Source: Platycnemis pennipes
Taxonomy: Eukaryota; Arthropoda; Insecta; Odonata; Platycnemididae
DNA: 64,000 nucleotides
Assembly: GCA_933228895.1 (NCBI GenBank)
Contig: OW121847.1
Location: forward strand, 940,001 to 1,004,000
Reading direction: 5' to 3'
Shown here: positions 50,881-62,853 of the stretch, piece after piece
Position numbering within the stretch: the stretch's first letter is position 1
How the letters are laid out: every line of letters begins with the position of its first letter
Notes under the pieces: generated by a model
What the model was told of the DNA's origin: nothing
Databases searched by the model: none
What the model saw: the letters and a program-made list of their open reading frames with translations, nothing else
Program-made: the position numbers and the translations under genes

Positions 50881-52172
50881 ATTTGAAATAAAATATATTA
50901 ATGATATATTTTCGCAAAAAACATTTAGCGCGCAGTGTAAAAATAATTTTTCATTCAGAAAAAAATCTGTTTGGCATTTTATATCTCGGGAATTTACGGT
51001 ATCATAAAAGTGAAATTTTGCACGTAATTGCGCATTAAAGCGAGATTTTCAAATACTAGCAATTAAAACTCCTAATGATTTGCTTTAGTAAACAAATTGA
51101 GTCTAAAGCTAACGTTTTTTCAAAACACTGAAAATAAGGCATTTTGAAACCCAGTCTATTTCAGTTCAATTCTCATATCGTCACGAATGCAGAATTCTTG
51201 TAGTGGAATTGTTTTCGTTTAAATTTCCAGATTAAAAATACGAATTCTTTGGGTGCTGATTTCCGTATACAGGGCTTGTTTACTTAGCTTACCTTGGCCT
51301 AGAAATGGTTCTGATACAAACAATCGCAACCGTAAGGCTTGGTCGAAAATTTTAGTTAATGAAAATCATTAGGAGTCCAAATACTTTTCATTCGAAAAAA
51401 ATCTCACTTTCCTTGAAAATCATCAGTTTTTTAAAATAAAATATCATAAAATATTCATAATATGCAATACTCTTTGTATAGCATATTTGTGTAGGCAAAG
51501 CGTGTAAAACAGTTTTGCGTCGTGAAAAGCTTTCCACGTTCTGCTTCTACTTTGAGTCAGTCCCCGACTGCGAGCGTGTTGTCGAACAAACAAATATCTA
51601 AGAACCAATCCACAGATAAGCCGCTCACGCCTGAAACTGGAGTACAGTGGGTCGGCGTCAGCGGGGCCGCCCCTATCGCTCTCCCCTCCCCCTTCCTCTC
51701 TCCCCTCCACGTACTGCTCTCCTCTTCCCTAGCGCGTGCTTGGACTCGCTCTCCAGCTAAGGGAAATTCCTCGCCCCGAGAGAGCACGCGAAGGACAAGT
51801 GGAAATTGTGTTGCATTGCTTCGGGATTACGGTCACTGTGTTGTTGTTATAAACAGTACACCAAAATACCATGGACCTACGTGGAGACGAAGAATTCCCG
51901 TTTCAAAGGAGTGTCATAATCAGTCATTATGTTCGGACTTTAACGTCATACACGTCATGGAAATCAGCCTATTTTCGCCAAAATTAGCATTTTTCTGAGG
52001 CCAACAGAATTATGAGAAACGCAATGACTGACAAATTTATACATTTATTTAATAGACCAATCCTTACTCTCGAAGTTTGCGCAGAAAAAAACTGTTTAAG
52101 TAGCAAAGCATGGTCTTCAAGCCATGAGGTGTAGACGTCTGCGGCAGCGTTTTTGACCGTGGTATCCGACAG
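50881..52172. other. Unassigned spacer
   Basis: No gene recognised. 51640-51790 is a GC-rich, C/T-run block whose ORFs on both strands are composition artefacts. A similar C/T block is at 61330-61440. Confidence 0.4.
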
Positions 52173-52561
52173 CCTTAAGGCGTTATGGTACCCTCGGCCG
52201 CGGGCAGTTTTGGGCGACCGTTTCCGGCCTTTTTTCGCGCTGTCCGTGTTTATATATCACTCAACTACGGGATAACTATTAAAGATAGAGACTTGCAGTT
52301 TTCTTTATTTGATTCAGGAGATATCATTCCACATAACGATTGGAAAGAAAAAATTTTATTTCTCCAGGTTAGCGAGAAAATCAAGCTGAACTTTGGCTTA
52401 TTAAAACTTGCTTCGAAGACAGAAATTCAAAAATCGGAAAAAATCAAAAAATGGCGACATCATTCTTCTATAAGTACCTTTAAGCACATAGGTCAGAATT
52501 AGTTTCCTAAGCCGCTATCATCAAAGCCGTGGACCCCTGCACGCCGAAAATCTTAATTTTT
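52173..52561 (+). repeat. 389-bp repeat, left copy of an inverted pair
   Basis: From CCTTAAGGCGTTATGGTACC to CGAAAATCTTAATTTTT, matched at 60536-60924 in reverse with no difference that I could find by reading. A 105-codon ORF (52185-52502) is present in both copies but has no known motif. Outside the CCTTAAGG end, about 35 bp show weaker inverted similarity (GTCTGCGGCAGCGTTTT against GTCTGCGCAGCCGTTTT), so the family's true end may lie further out. Confidence 0.92.
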
Positions 52562-52777
52562 CCAGTGGCTATTGTGGCGTACTAGGCCGTTATGAATTTT
52601 ATCCTCCCAAGCGCTGACTCTGCGGCAACGCGGCATAAGGGGGAGGGGACTTTGGTCGTCCCCTAGCCGATTTCGTCATCCGCTCAAGGTCTTCTGCTGC
52701 CTTGGTTCTTCAACTGTTTCTAGGAATTCGTGAGGATCCTTTTGGACGCGCATTCGCATTGGAAATAAGCTAACAGG

Positions 52778-53045
52778 GTGTCTCGGGGTAGCCTAGTGGA
52801 TAGAGCACTGGGCTACTGACCGGAGTGTTTCGGGTTCAAGTGGCTTTCTGGACGCCCCAGCCTAAAATCCTCGTGATTTGATTTTCTGCGAGTCAGAACT
52901 TCGTAGGAAATCGCAAATGGCCCAGGGAAAGTAAGTGGACCCCGTACCCTGAATGTGTGAATTTCACACGCCAATGGCTTAGTACGGGGTGAGCTCTACT
53001 CTCACCTATCAAAGACCAACCTTCGGGTTGAACACCGGGAATTAG
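52778..53045 (+). mobile_element. tRNA-derived SINE
   Basis: The head has an A-box-like TAGCCTAGTGGAT (52790-52802) and a B-box-like GGTTCAAGTGG (52833-52843) about 40 bp apart, as in RNA polymerase III promoters. It does not fold into a complete tRNA. The tail to about 53045 is unrelated sequence containing short complementary pieces (GTACCCTGAATGTG / TACGGGGTGAG). Confidence 0.6.
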
Positions 53046-55095
53046 AGGCGAATTTTGGGTACATATCTAGAATTTCGAAGAATTTTCGGAAATTTTCTTA
53101 TCTGAAAGGGAATATTTTTTAAAATTATTTTTGAAACATATAGTGAGAATTCAGTCATGATTTATCGAAATCCATTTACACTCGCTTAAGAACAAGAAAT
53201 TACGCATTTTTATGGTAATTTTGTCCAGTTTTCGTACTGCAACATTACAATACAGAGAGTAATGTGGTTGCGTCAATACGATAAGATATATCGGTACAGG
53301 AAATGAAATAAATTTCACCGCCTAAGGCCTTTTTTTATTTCATTGCCATCATCATTACTCTGGTTTTTTACAGCTTCGTCGGACGCTAGCCACCGTGTCT
53401 CAAGATTTCCTTCGATAATTTATGAAAGCACTATTATAATGTGGTATTCACTCACTCGTATTGCTTATTTAGTACTTCTCAATGCGAAATTGAAATGCAA
53501 ATTAGGTTTCCTGTTACCGTCTTAGCAACTAGCGGAAACTAAAAGGATTCCTTGATTACAATTTTTCTGTGTTTTTTTAGCCTCAGATGTAGGCTCAGAC
53601 GTTAAAGACTTTTCAACTCTATTTTCCAAGCGCATGCACTATTCTCACCTGTTAATTGGATTAACTTCATGGGCGTTGAAATGGGAATATGTTACTCCAA
53701 ATATGGACATTGCATCACACATTTCCGCGTAACGCTAGTAAAAACACAACGCAGAAGGTACTTTCCCGGAATATTTTGGTTTCTTGGCCGATGCGTTCTT
53801 TACCCTGCTTCAACGGCCGGTTCTTATTGATTATTACAACTTGTAATCTGCTGTAAAATTTAACGCAGCATCATACTGTCGGAGCGTTATTCAAAATTTA
53901 TAGCTTTCGTTAAGGGGTGTGACTGATGTGTATATTTCATCCTCTATTGTAGTAAGTATTCGTGCACAACGGCTAATTAAACATTGTGGAAACCCTGTAA
54001 CGTCGGGAGATACGTTTTGCGGTAAAATTAAGCCGCAGGTAATAACCACTGTACTTATGTTTGAGTCACTTTCTCGATGACATAGATCGTGTCGGCTTTT
54101 TTGATAACCCTTAACTGTTGTCAATAATCATTATAGAATGAAAAAGTTTCTGGGCATTTAAAAATATGATTAAAAATGAGATAAGTCAATGATAGTGGCA
54201 AGTCATTCCGAATTCCGTCACATTTTCACGATCGAAAAATTTGGGGCAGAATCACGTATCCTTTCATGGTGTGGGTAACGTTATCGCAAATTGCACGAAT
54301 TCATTTTGAAGCGGATTTAGCGCAGTCATCACAGAAACGGTCCAAATGTTATTCCAATTCAGAATGGTTATTTAAAACGCATGATAATTTATAGCAATGA
54401 AGGATTGGTAACACTAACGTAATTACTACCGGCAGAGTTTATTAAATGATATTATTATACATGTAAATTAAGTACCAAATTGTTAGGTTAATTTGTTGGG
54501 CTTATCCTCAATCACCATGGTTTGCGAACGACAAATAGATCAAGGATGTTGTGCACAAAACAGTGGAACGAGATGTACGGGATGTAATTGAAGCGCTTCG
54601 CATCTTCATCTGCAGACATCTTTTACGGAAGTGACTGAATCAGCGTTTCGCAGTATTTCGACCAGCATATTGCAGTTTCTGTTTCGATTCTCACAAACCG
54701 TGCCTATATGCTAAAGGTATGGTCAAAACTGACAGAGGGCGCTAATTCGTATGCTGGTTTGCATGACGCGCTTCCTCGACTGCGCATAGCTGTGCAAGAC
54801 GTAACTTTGAAGTTTTTACTGGCATGAATGAACTATAAAATGTACGGATATAATTTTGCAAGTTTTTTCTCTTGAAGAATATGAAAGCTAATTCTGGAAG
54901 CAAATTATTGTAACTTTCCATTGTTCTAGTGCGCATCCGTACACCAGATCGAATGATAAAACACTATTGCACATAAAAAATAAAGATAACGCGATTTCCT
55001 TCATGATGGAGTTCCGTGAACGACGCTAGACATCTTATCTATGCAATTTACGAACACTAGAAAAACAAAGTTATTAATTTCTGAAAACGCACTGA
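53046..55095. other. Unassigned AT-rich spacer
   Basis: No gene, tRNA or clear repeat recognised. Short ORFs at 53343, 53891 and 54742 have no motif. Confidence 0.4.
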
Positions 55096-55100
55096 ATTAC

Positions 55101-55928
55101 AAGGTGTATTCGAAAAGTAAGGACCTTTTCCTTCCATTCAAATGTTGGCAGCTTAGAACAAAGTTGTTTGAATGCTACGCCATCTATTGATAGTTTATGA
55201 GTTCACTGAAGTCATTATGTTGATACAGTATTCGTTTGACTATCCCTGAAAACAAGTAACAATGGCTTCGAGTAGTAGTATTTTTTGGGTGAGTCGACAG
55301 CTTTGGTCACTTGCAAATGGCTTCGAAAATCGTTACTCCCGCCAGTTGCGAAGAGCGTCCTGTAATTCGATTTTTGCGTGCAAAAGGATCTACAGCTACT
55401 CTTATTCATCAGGAGTTGTGCCTATTCATGGGATTACAGAAATAAGAGAAGAATTGAATAGACAATAGTGTCGAGACTATAAAAGTGGCCGCACATATGT
55501 GCATAATGAGGAGCGGAGTGGCCGGCCCAGTATCCAAACCAATAATATCGCAAGAAGAGGACCAAAAACTGCGATCTCATCGACGATTGATGATTAGTTT
55601 TCTGGATGATAAAGTTACTCTATTGGACGCACCAATATTTGAACAATGGTCACGGAGACGTTCCATCCTATATCGACGGCTCGGTAAACTGTCGTCCGGG
55701 AGAGTCCACTACTATGAAATGGCGCGTCCTCACTCCGCTGTCCATACCAGAGGTAAGATTCAGGATTTCCGTTGGGAACTTTTCGATCACCCACCATACA
55801 GTCCCTATACCTAATATTACCTCTTCTTGCACCTGAAGCAAGGATTAGTGGAAGATTTGAAGATCTCTAGACTGCCGTTTTCACCCAGCTCAATTCTCAG
55901 GCGGAGAACTTCTATACATCCTTTTTAT
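55101..55928 (+). pseudogene. mariner-type transposase remnant, internally deleted
   Basis: The left end GTGTATTCGAAAAGTAAGGA resembles mariner terminal repeats. Coding debris in one or more frames: EERPVIRFLRAKGSTATLIH (helix-turn-helix start), CRDYKSGRTYVHNEERSGRP, then a jump to DHPPYSPY and YYLFLHLK, which correspond to HPPYSPDLAP-DY-LFLHLK around the third catalytic aspartate. Most of the DDD catalytic core is missing and stops are frequent. It ends near AENFYTSFL, close to the normal C-terminus, where a hAT element begins. Confidence 0.85.
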
Positions 55929-56638
55929 TAGAGATAGGTCGAATAGCATTTTTCTCGAATTCGAGGTTCGAATTAGAATATCTAATATTTTTATGAATAT
56001 TGTACTTGAATATCATGGGCGTTTTTCCACCAATTTTAAATACAAACGACAATTCAAATAAAAAATAGCGTAGTACTACTATTTCTGAGACCCTATTTAC
56101 AAAAACTACAAAAAACTAAATTGTAAAATTAGCTGAACAGAATGTATCAAAATTCTGAAGTATTGAAGGTTCTAAAAAGAAACAATGCTCTTGACAATAT
56201 ATTCACACATATTTATAGTTGGTCACAAATCTGTTGGAGCACAGCCATTAAAATAATTCAATCAATGTTAAAATATCACCAACTCTAATAAAAATATTGC
56301 ATTATTTATCCTGCTTTATAAGAATGAACAATTTTTTAATGGCACTTCAAAAGCAACTTGGCACTTTGCAAATAAAGTACTACTATAATATAAATTTCTC
56401 TTTGCAAATAAGGTATGTACTAACTTCTAAAAACACAAATTTCACTCCGCAAATAAGGTATGTACTAACTTCTGAAAACAGAAATTGCACTTCGCTAATT
56501 AGGGACTAATAAAAACACTCATTGCCTTTGACAATAAGGTACTTTAAATACGAACAACATTATTTTAAGTTTAAGTATTGTTAAAAAAACTAACATTTTC
56601 ACTGTCTGGGTCCCGTCTATTTCTTTTTTTATCGCAGA

Positions 56639-57058
56639 TTATCCCAGCTGTACTATCATTTCGGCTATTACCCTTGTTATTTTTTCTTGCCTCTTGTCCT
56701 CTGGTTTGAACTTCCCCTTCTTATCCATGAAACTCGGCAAGGATAACTGTCTTCTAGGATGATGATGTTTTTTAATTTTCCCTGGCGGAGATGCTGCTTC
56801 ACCAGATTCACTTGCTGACGACGATGGCAAAGAGCACTGAGTAGATGACATAACTTCAGAATTGCTGTCATCATGGGTCTCAGGGTAGCCTTTGTCAATC
56901 AGCTGCATAATGTCATCTTTGTGCCTTTTCAAATGGTGTTTTAAACCTGAAGTAGTACGCGACGCACCACGCGATATACTCGCACTGCAAAAATTGCAAA
57001 CTGCTAATTTCTCGTCGAGATCACAAATGTGAAAATGTTGCCACACTTCGATGGTCAT
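56639..57058 (-). CDS. BED-type zinc finger N-terminal fragment of a hAT transposase
   Basis: 139 residues. The BED finger spans about 5-47: VWQHF, CNFC pair, then GLKHHLKRH giving the two histidines. A Ser-rich linker is followed by LPSFMDKKGKFKPEDKRQEK and ITRVIAEMIVQLG, the segment that leads into the catalytic core of hAT proteins (IAxMIxxD). The frame stops exactly there, where an aspartate is expected. The product could bind DNA but not transpose. Frame intact from ATG at 57058. Confidence 0.75.
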   Translation of the reverse strand: MTIEVWQHFHICDLDEKLAVCNFCSASISRGASRTTSGLKHHLKRHKDDIMQLIDKGYPETHDDSNSEVMSSTQCSLPSSSASESGEAASPPGKIKKHHHPRRQLSLPSFMDKKGKFKPEDKRQEKITRVIAEMIVQLG

Positions 57059-57135
57059 TCTAACTTAATAAGTTTGAGTTTAATAAGTTAACTTAATAAG
57101 TTGACATAACTTAATAAGTTTACGTTAATAAGAAA
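57055..57135. repeat. Short tandem AACTTAATAAGTT repeats
   Basis: Four or five copies of a palindrome-like AACTTAATAAGTTx unit just upstream (reverse strand) of the BED ORF, possible subterminal transposase-binding sites of the hAT element. Confidence 0.6.
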
Positions 57136-57711
57136 TTTGGTGGATTAAAAACGAACGTAAGTTTTACGACGGCTTATATACTTCTTCTCCTCAATCCTTA
57201 CGCAACTGACAAACCGCGGCAAACTTGGAACACCGCGATTCTTTTGTTTCTTATTATAAGCATGTATTTTACTATGTTAATCACAAACCTGAAATTAAAT
57301 AAGGAAACCAAATTTATTTCAAAAATTGAATTTATAAAATGTAAGCGTAGTCATGCAACGAGGAGTCAAAAAAAAGGAACAACCAATTTCGCGAGCGTTT
57401 GATCATTTGCTTTGTCATGTAATTCTCGTGAAGTTATTATGGATTTATATTTTCATGCTTAACTTAAAGATGAAGTTTGGTTTGAAATATTAACTAATGA
57501 ATTGGTACCAACCAAATCTGCTAGCCCTAATGCTTTGTAACATGTTACCCAACCGATGCCCGCGAATTATAAAAGCATAGTCGATTTGTGTAATGCATTC
57601 GAGATGGTGAAATTATTACTTTGTGTCCTCGAATATATAATAGTGCAAATAGCTCACTATCCGAGTTATTCGAGGATTCGACTATTCGAATGTCCCATCT
57701 CTACTTTGTAT

Positions 57712-58732
57712 GCATGATATGTAATGCATGTTTGGTGTGAACTCACCCCCTGCCATACACATTTATGGTATCTTGCAGGGTATTATGTAGATGTATATGC
57801 GTGCAAAGGAGATTGAAAAAGCTAGTGCAACGTTACGAAAAGGGCTAAGAAGCGAACGGCGAATAAGTAAGAAAGTAAAGTAGATTTGTGGAATACGCCT
57901 CGTATATTCTTGATGAGATAATGACTCATCTGGATGAATTTTTTGTCAGTTAAGACAAAGATTTGCTTTGTTTCGAGAAAATTTATTGTTAAAAAATTGG
58001 AAAATAATATAGTTTGACCTCAAAACATGGAACGTATGACATGTGTAAAAACCTTAATAGTGTGGCGGCGAATTACCTGAATAGAAAACGTATTAATTAC
58101 GTAAAAAAAACCTTGCTCCCGACCAAACATTCTGCGGTCATAAAGTTCACTTGCCATTTTCAAGGGAGAGTCCACAAAGCCATTAATGGAGGTTACAGTC
58201 CTGGTATATTATGATCAAACCACGACTTCTCTTCAGATACTATATGGAATTAGTCTTGTCGTCCTCCCTTGGTACGGTAGAAGGATTTGCATTGCAGATA
58301 TAAGGGGCTCCTCATATCAGCAAGGCGAGAGAGGATAATTTGACGGAAAAAGAATTTCACCATACTCTTATTAGCAAATAATATTTATTCACAATTTATT
58401 ATTATATTATTTAAAAAATAACTAGGGGGGCAATCCCCTCTGTATTGCTATGGCGGGCCAGCCCCCTTTACGCTCGCTACGAAAAAAAATTTTCGACGTT
58501 CAGCGAAAGAAGTTTTTGATGGTGTCTCGACACAATTTTTCCATGCATCTCTCATAGACGGAACAAGATTAGAAGGTGCAGGAGAGTGCATATACATGCT
58601 AGCCTACGAGTGACAACGAAGGCAGAAAATCGATTAGGCCCCAACTCCTTGGGACTAAACCTGGTGTTTTCTTTGGCCTCTTATGGAGATTTTAAGCATG
58701 TTAGAATGTGAATAACAATTGAGATAGAGATT
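57712..58732. other. Unassigned spacer
   Basis: No gene recognised. 58420-58500 contains an AGGGGGGCAATCCCCT palindrome-like stretch and GCTCGCTACG; nothing else. Confidence 0.4.
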
Positions 58733-58798
58733 GTGTGGTCATGATAGCTGAGTACTAGTCTTCTCCATCCGGGATCGGGTTCGATTCCCGGCTGTAGC
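58733..58798 (+). tRNA. tRNA-like sequence, probably a pseudogene or SINE head
   Basis: GTGTGGTCATGATAGCTGAGT followed 35 bp later by a perfect B box GGTTCGATTCC (58778-58788) within an almost complete T arm (CGGGTTCGATTCCCG). The anticodon arm is not convincing and the acceptor ends do not pair, so it is not a functional tRNA. Confidence 0.45.
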
Positions 58799-60535
58799 AG
58801 ACATTTTTCATTGGTTTTTTGGTCCCTACTTAGTGCTGTATAGAGAGATATTCAAGTTCTGTGCTCCGTCTGTCGGATGGAACGCTACACCGTGGGCTCC
58901 TTGGAGTCTTTCTTTTGGAGAAGGGCAACTCCGGGTTTCCTTCTCCCATCTTCCGTTCCATGAAAGCCTCTTCTCTACGCAATTACTCACGTATTCTGAA
59001 CAGCGCAAATGATTATAGCTGTCGGTTGCCTCCTCTAAATAATTATGACTAATATTACCCTTCAAGAGTATCGTGTCCGAAATACATTTCGGCGGCGTCA
59101 GCAGTCTTTGTAAAGAAAAATTTAGAAAATTATAAATGTATTTTATTCCACTAGAAGATAATTCTTTCCTTAACGTCTGGTACATATTCAACCTCTTGAA
59201 ATGACATACGTTTGCTTGATTTGTCACTTTTTCTATTATTTTCACGAATTTTACTCCGAATTCTATCTACTACTCCTAGTTTCACCGCGTGCATCGACAA
59301 AATCATGAGTGCATCTAATCTCGTTGTATATGCCTATCTTCTGCATGAATTGTTATGATAGCCAACTTTTACCATTCCATTGGTTGTGAAGATGGAGGTT
59401 ATAAAAACCACAACATTTAATTCTACTTGAAACTCATTTCAAAATTTTTATTTTTATTTAATAGTAAGTTGCAACGGAGCAACGGAATATTTTATGGAAG
59501 TTTATATGATTTGAAACAGGAAACTATATTTCTTGTTAAGGATTAGATTTTTATGGGGCTTTCTTTCATCTGGTTCATGTCTGGTGTAGGACAATAAATA
59601 CTACTAAAATTTTCGGAAAGGCAATACGATTGTAGATTGTAAGACAAAGAGCGAATAGAGTTGTTGCTATTTTTTTACAAAGTTATTGATATATGTACAC
59701 ATACATTGTGGTTGTTCGCAATGAACTAAAATCAATCACTTTCACGAGGAAAAGTCTCGAGTGAAAAATTAGTGATGTTTTCGAGAGAACACGAGAAGTG
59801 ATTAATTTAATCTTAGTTATTTAGGTAGCATCTTCTCATTTCACAATCAGAATATTACAAAACGCCAAAAAAGAACTATTTTAATGGTTGATTACGTATT
59901 TCTTAGGACAAAATTTTTATTCCCGCCTGCCCTTGTGTCAGATTCAGTTGAAGGTTGTTTAGTTCAATATGCGCTAGGTTATTAATGTGTTTCATACGCC
60001 GTATCTTTTTGAATCCAAAGGGATTCTTCTTAAATTCTGACATACTTTAAAGGAGAAAGGTTTTGGAAGTAAAAACCAAATTTATATTGGCAATTGTTAA
60101 TGTAAATGCTACTCCTTATGTGGGACCACGGAGGGCTAAGTAAGTAATCGTATGCTATAAGTGATAAAAATGAAAGGCGGAAGATATAGAAACTTTTTTC
60201 TCCGAGGAAGAATTGCTATAGAGAGTATGATAACCCATTAGTGAATTTGGGTTAAATATGAACTTGGAGGGTTATAAAACTTCTGGCAGCACGACTTCCA
60301 AAAGGTGAGATCTCGACCAAAGCAATAGAATGGAAGCTCTGACTTACGCAAACATTTCTAAGAACTGAACTCAGAGACTGTATGTAATCCGACCCTCGCC
60401 TGGGAGCGACCCACGTGCGAGGGATGAGGAGCGAAGGAGTGAGGGTGGCACAATGTTGCCGCTGACCAGAGACGGTGGGGAGAATGGAATGGGAAAATGG
60501 CTCGTAACGGCGCGGTCGACCTCTGCAGCCGCCGA
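58799..60535. other. Unassigned spacer
   Basis: No gene recognised. The ORF at 58826-59245 (reverse) is 139 codons without a motif I know. Confidence 0.35.
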
Positions 60536-60924
60536 AAAAATTAAGATTTTCGGCGTGCAGGGGTCCACGGCTTTGATGATAGCGGCTTAGGAAACTAATT
60601 CTGACCTATGTGCTTAAAGGTACTTATAGAAGAATGATGTCGCCATTTTTTGATTTTTTCCGATTTTTGAATTTCTGTCTTCGAAGCAAGTTTTAATAAG
60701 CCAAAGTTCAGCTTGATTTTCTCGCTAACCTGGAGAAATAAAATTTTTTCTTTCCAATCGTTATGTGGAATGATATCTCCTGAATCAAATAAAGAAAACT
60801 GCAAGTCTCTATCTTTAATAGTTATCCCGTAGTTGAGTGATATATAAACACGGACAGCGCGAAAAAAGGCCGGAAACGGTCGCCCAAAACTGCCCGCGGC
60901 CGAGGGTACCATAACGCCTTAAGG
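60536..60924 (-). repeat. 389-bp repeat, right copy of an inverted pair
   Basis: Reverse complement of 52173-52561. Its outward end is CCTTAAGG (60917-60924), followed by GTGTTGAATACC. Confidence 0.92.
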
Positions 60925-62144
60925 GTGTTGAATACCTACCCGGAAAACGGCTGCGCAGACTCTTGCGAGATCGAAGATTACGAGCGTAATATGACACATA
61001 GAGATGAACTGTTTTCACAGTTCGTTAGAACAAAGACAAATAATGTGGGAGAATGGATCACAAGTTTCGAGTATATTTCATTTCAAATGCTATAGGCGCT
61101 GAAAAAGGTGAAAATATCTCATTTTCTGCTGTCTTTCTTACGATACGCAAATCGTAATTGAAGCATCTCTTCCATTAACCTTTGGGATTCATCCTTCTCC
61201 TTTAAAATGACACTAATCCCAACGGCGTTAGAAGGGTAATAACTTAGCATTGAATCATTTCCTGGACCATGTTTTCACTATTTTGAGCGCGGAAACTATT
61301 CGTCTCTTTGGCGCTGCATGGAGCTTCAGAGGGACCTCCCCCACTCCCGCTAACGGTCCTCCCCACCTCCTGTCTCTCTCTCTTTCTCTTCCTTCCCCTC
61401 TCGCGCTCCCCTCCAGCCCTCCTGGGAAAGCCGGCGCGAGTAGAGATAAGGGTTTTGTTTCACAATGTCGCAGCTGCATTGGTTTGGTTTAGGCCGAAGC
61501 GATGTCTCGAAGAGCGAATTGAGTTTTTATTTTGGTGCCTTTCGACATTGAGAGTGAAAGGAAGAAGAATCTGAAAGGCTACCAAGGAAAGAATGCGAAA
61601 CATATCTTTCATGGAAAAACGGGAATTTCAAGAAAAACGTGCAAGTGATGTGCCTACTACAACAGTACCAATCAATTTTAAATTGACCCATTGGTTTCGA
61701 AGTTAGCAGGGGTTTGCGTTGTTTACAACAAATCCATCAATTTTAGTGGTATAAACAATTTGTTTTCTGCAAACTGTTACTAATAGATCTGGCTTCCTTA
61801 TATCAAAATCGCAAGATATTGGAACAAAAACTACGGGAATACCAAGCGCTCAAAGTTGGGCAACTTGATTTTACGCGCAAAAAACGGGTACTTTTTTGAG
61901 AAAAAATTAAGTACAGGAAATACTATGGAACCGAAGATTTTTTGAAGTAAATGATCCGACGTAGAAATAAACTCTCTTTCGTATGCTTTTTGTTGCATTG
62001 AAATTAATTGCTTCGTTTAGACGATAGAGCTCCTCAAACGCGGGTGTCTTGCTTTTTTTACAGACAGTAAGTATTTTCATCTATATCATCATCTTCATTG
62101 CAGTAAAATGAGAGACCTCCACAGATTAACAATATCGCCTGAAC
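60925..62144. other. Unassigned spacer
   Basis: No gene recognised. 61330-61440 is a C/T-rich block with opposing artefact ORFs. Confidence 0.4.
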
Positions 62145-62204
62145 CGAGACGAACCCGGGTCCCTCGATTACGCGTAGAGTCCTTTACCACTAGAAGCACC
62201 AGAG
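62145..62204 (-). tRNA. tRNA-like sequence, probably SINE head or pseudogene
   Basis: On the reverse strand: TGGTGCTTCTAGTGGTAAAGG (A-box-like), then GGGTTCGTCTCGG (B-box-like). The T arm is mispaired. It sits beside the first of two CCAGAGCGGT repeats. Confidence 0.35.
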
Positions 62205-62420
62205 CGGTAATTTTGACCGTTTTTAAATTTCAAATACTGACCGTTTTTTTCACAATGGTTAGAAATTGTTGAAATTTCGTGACTTTTAATGAACTTTAGT
62301 CTAACGTTCACATGCCAAAAATGATTAGTTTTGGTCTGTTACTTAATGAAATATTAATTTATCATACCTAAAAGCGCCAGAGCGGTCGTTTTGACGGTAT
62401 TATAAATTTTCATCTTATAG
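62190..62420 (+). repeat. Direct repeats AGCGCCAGAGCGGT, likely piggyBac 5' subterminal region
   Basis: Two ~45-bp copies, AAGCACCAGAGCGGTAATTTTGACCGT-type at 62198 and AAGCGCCAGAGCGGTCGTTTTGACGGT-type at 62368, about 170 bp apart, upstream of the piggyBac remnant. A TTAA, the piggyBac target, is nearby (62352-62355), but no matching right end lies in the window. Confidence 0.45.
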
Positions 62421-62853
62421 TTTTTTTCCTTTCAAATAAGATTTTTCTGGCATGACAGGTTGTAGTCACGTGATCAAATTGAATTAACATGTTTCCTTGC
62501 ATGATTCCTGAGAATTTTCTTTTTTAATTATTATTCTGCAATCGCATCAAAGGAGTTTTTCATGGATTTTCTCACAGTTGTCTCAAGATATACATAAAAA
62601 CAGGATAGGATACAGGTACACAGTTCTGCTTTATCCCAAGACATGGGAAATGCGCTCTTTTACACCACCCTTATCGCCCCTTTTTTATCCTTACACGGTC
62701 AGTCAAGATCTGACCGCGCTTTGGGTAGGAGCTGTACCCCGATGCTTCTAAGCATGTCCCAGGGACGCGGTCTTACTTCGTAACTACTTAAAAATATTTT
62801 GGAAGAAAATCCAGAACCATCACCAAAAGCCAATCGCAGGGTATATAAAGATT

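Larger units (their letters stand above)
55929..57703 (-). mobile_element. hAT element remnant with 8-bp target duplication
   Basis: The ends TAGAGATAGGTCGAATAG (55929) and, read from the right, TAGAGATGGGACATTCGAAT (57703) are inverted repeats of hAT type. The flanks are CTTTTTAT (55921-55928) and CTTTGTAT (57704-57711), 7 of 8 identical, the duplication length of hAT. It encodes the BED-finger fragment at 56639-57058 only; the transposase core is lost. Two repeats of ATAAGGTATGTACTAACTTCT occur near 56407-56475. It lies at the 3' end of the mariner remnant. Confidence 0.85.

Noticed and set aside
52185..52502. 105-codon ORF present in both 389-bp repeats
   Set aside because: Identity of the two ORFs only reflects identity of the DNA repeats; no motif or start context supports coding.
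58733..58798. Functional tRNA gene
   Set aside because: B box is perfect but the acceptor and anticodon arms do not pair; more likely a SINE head or pseudogene.
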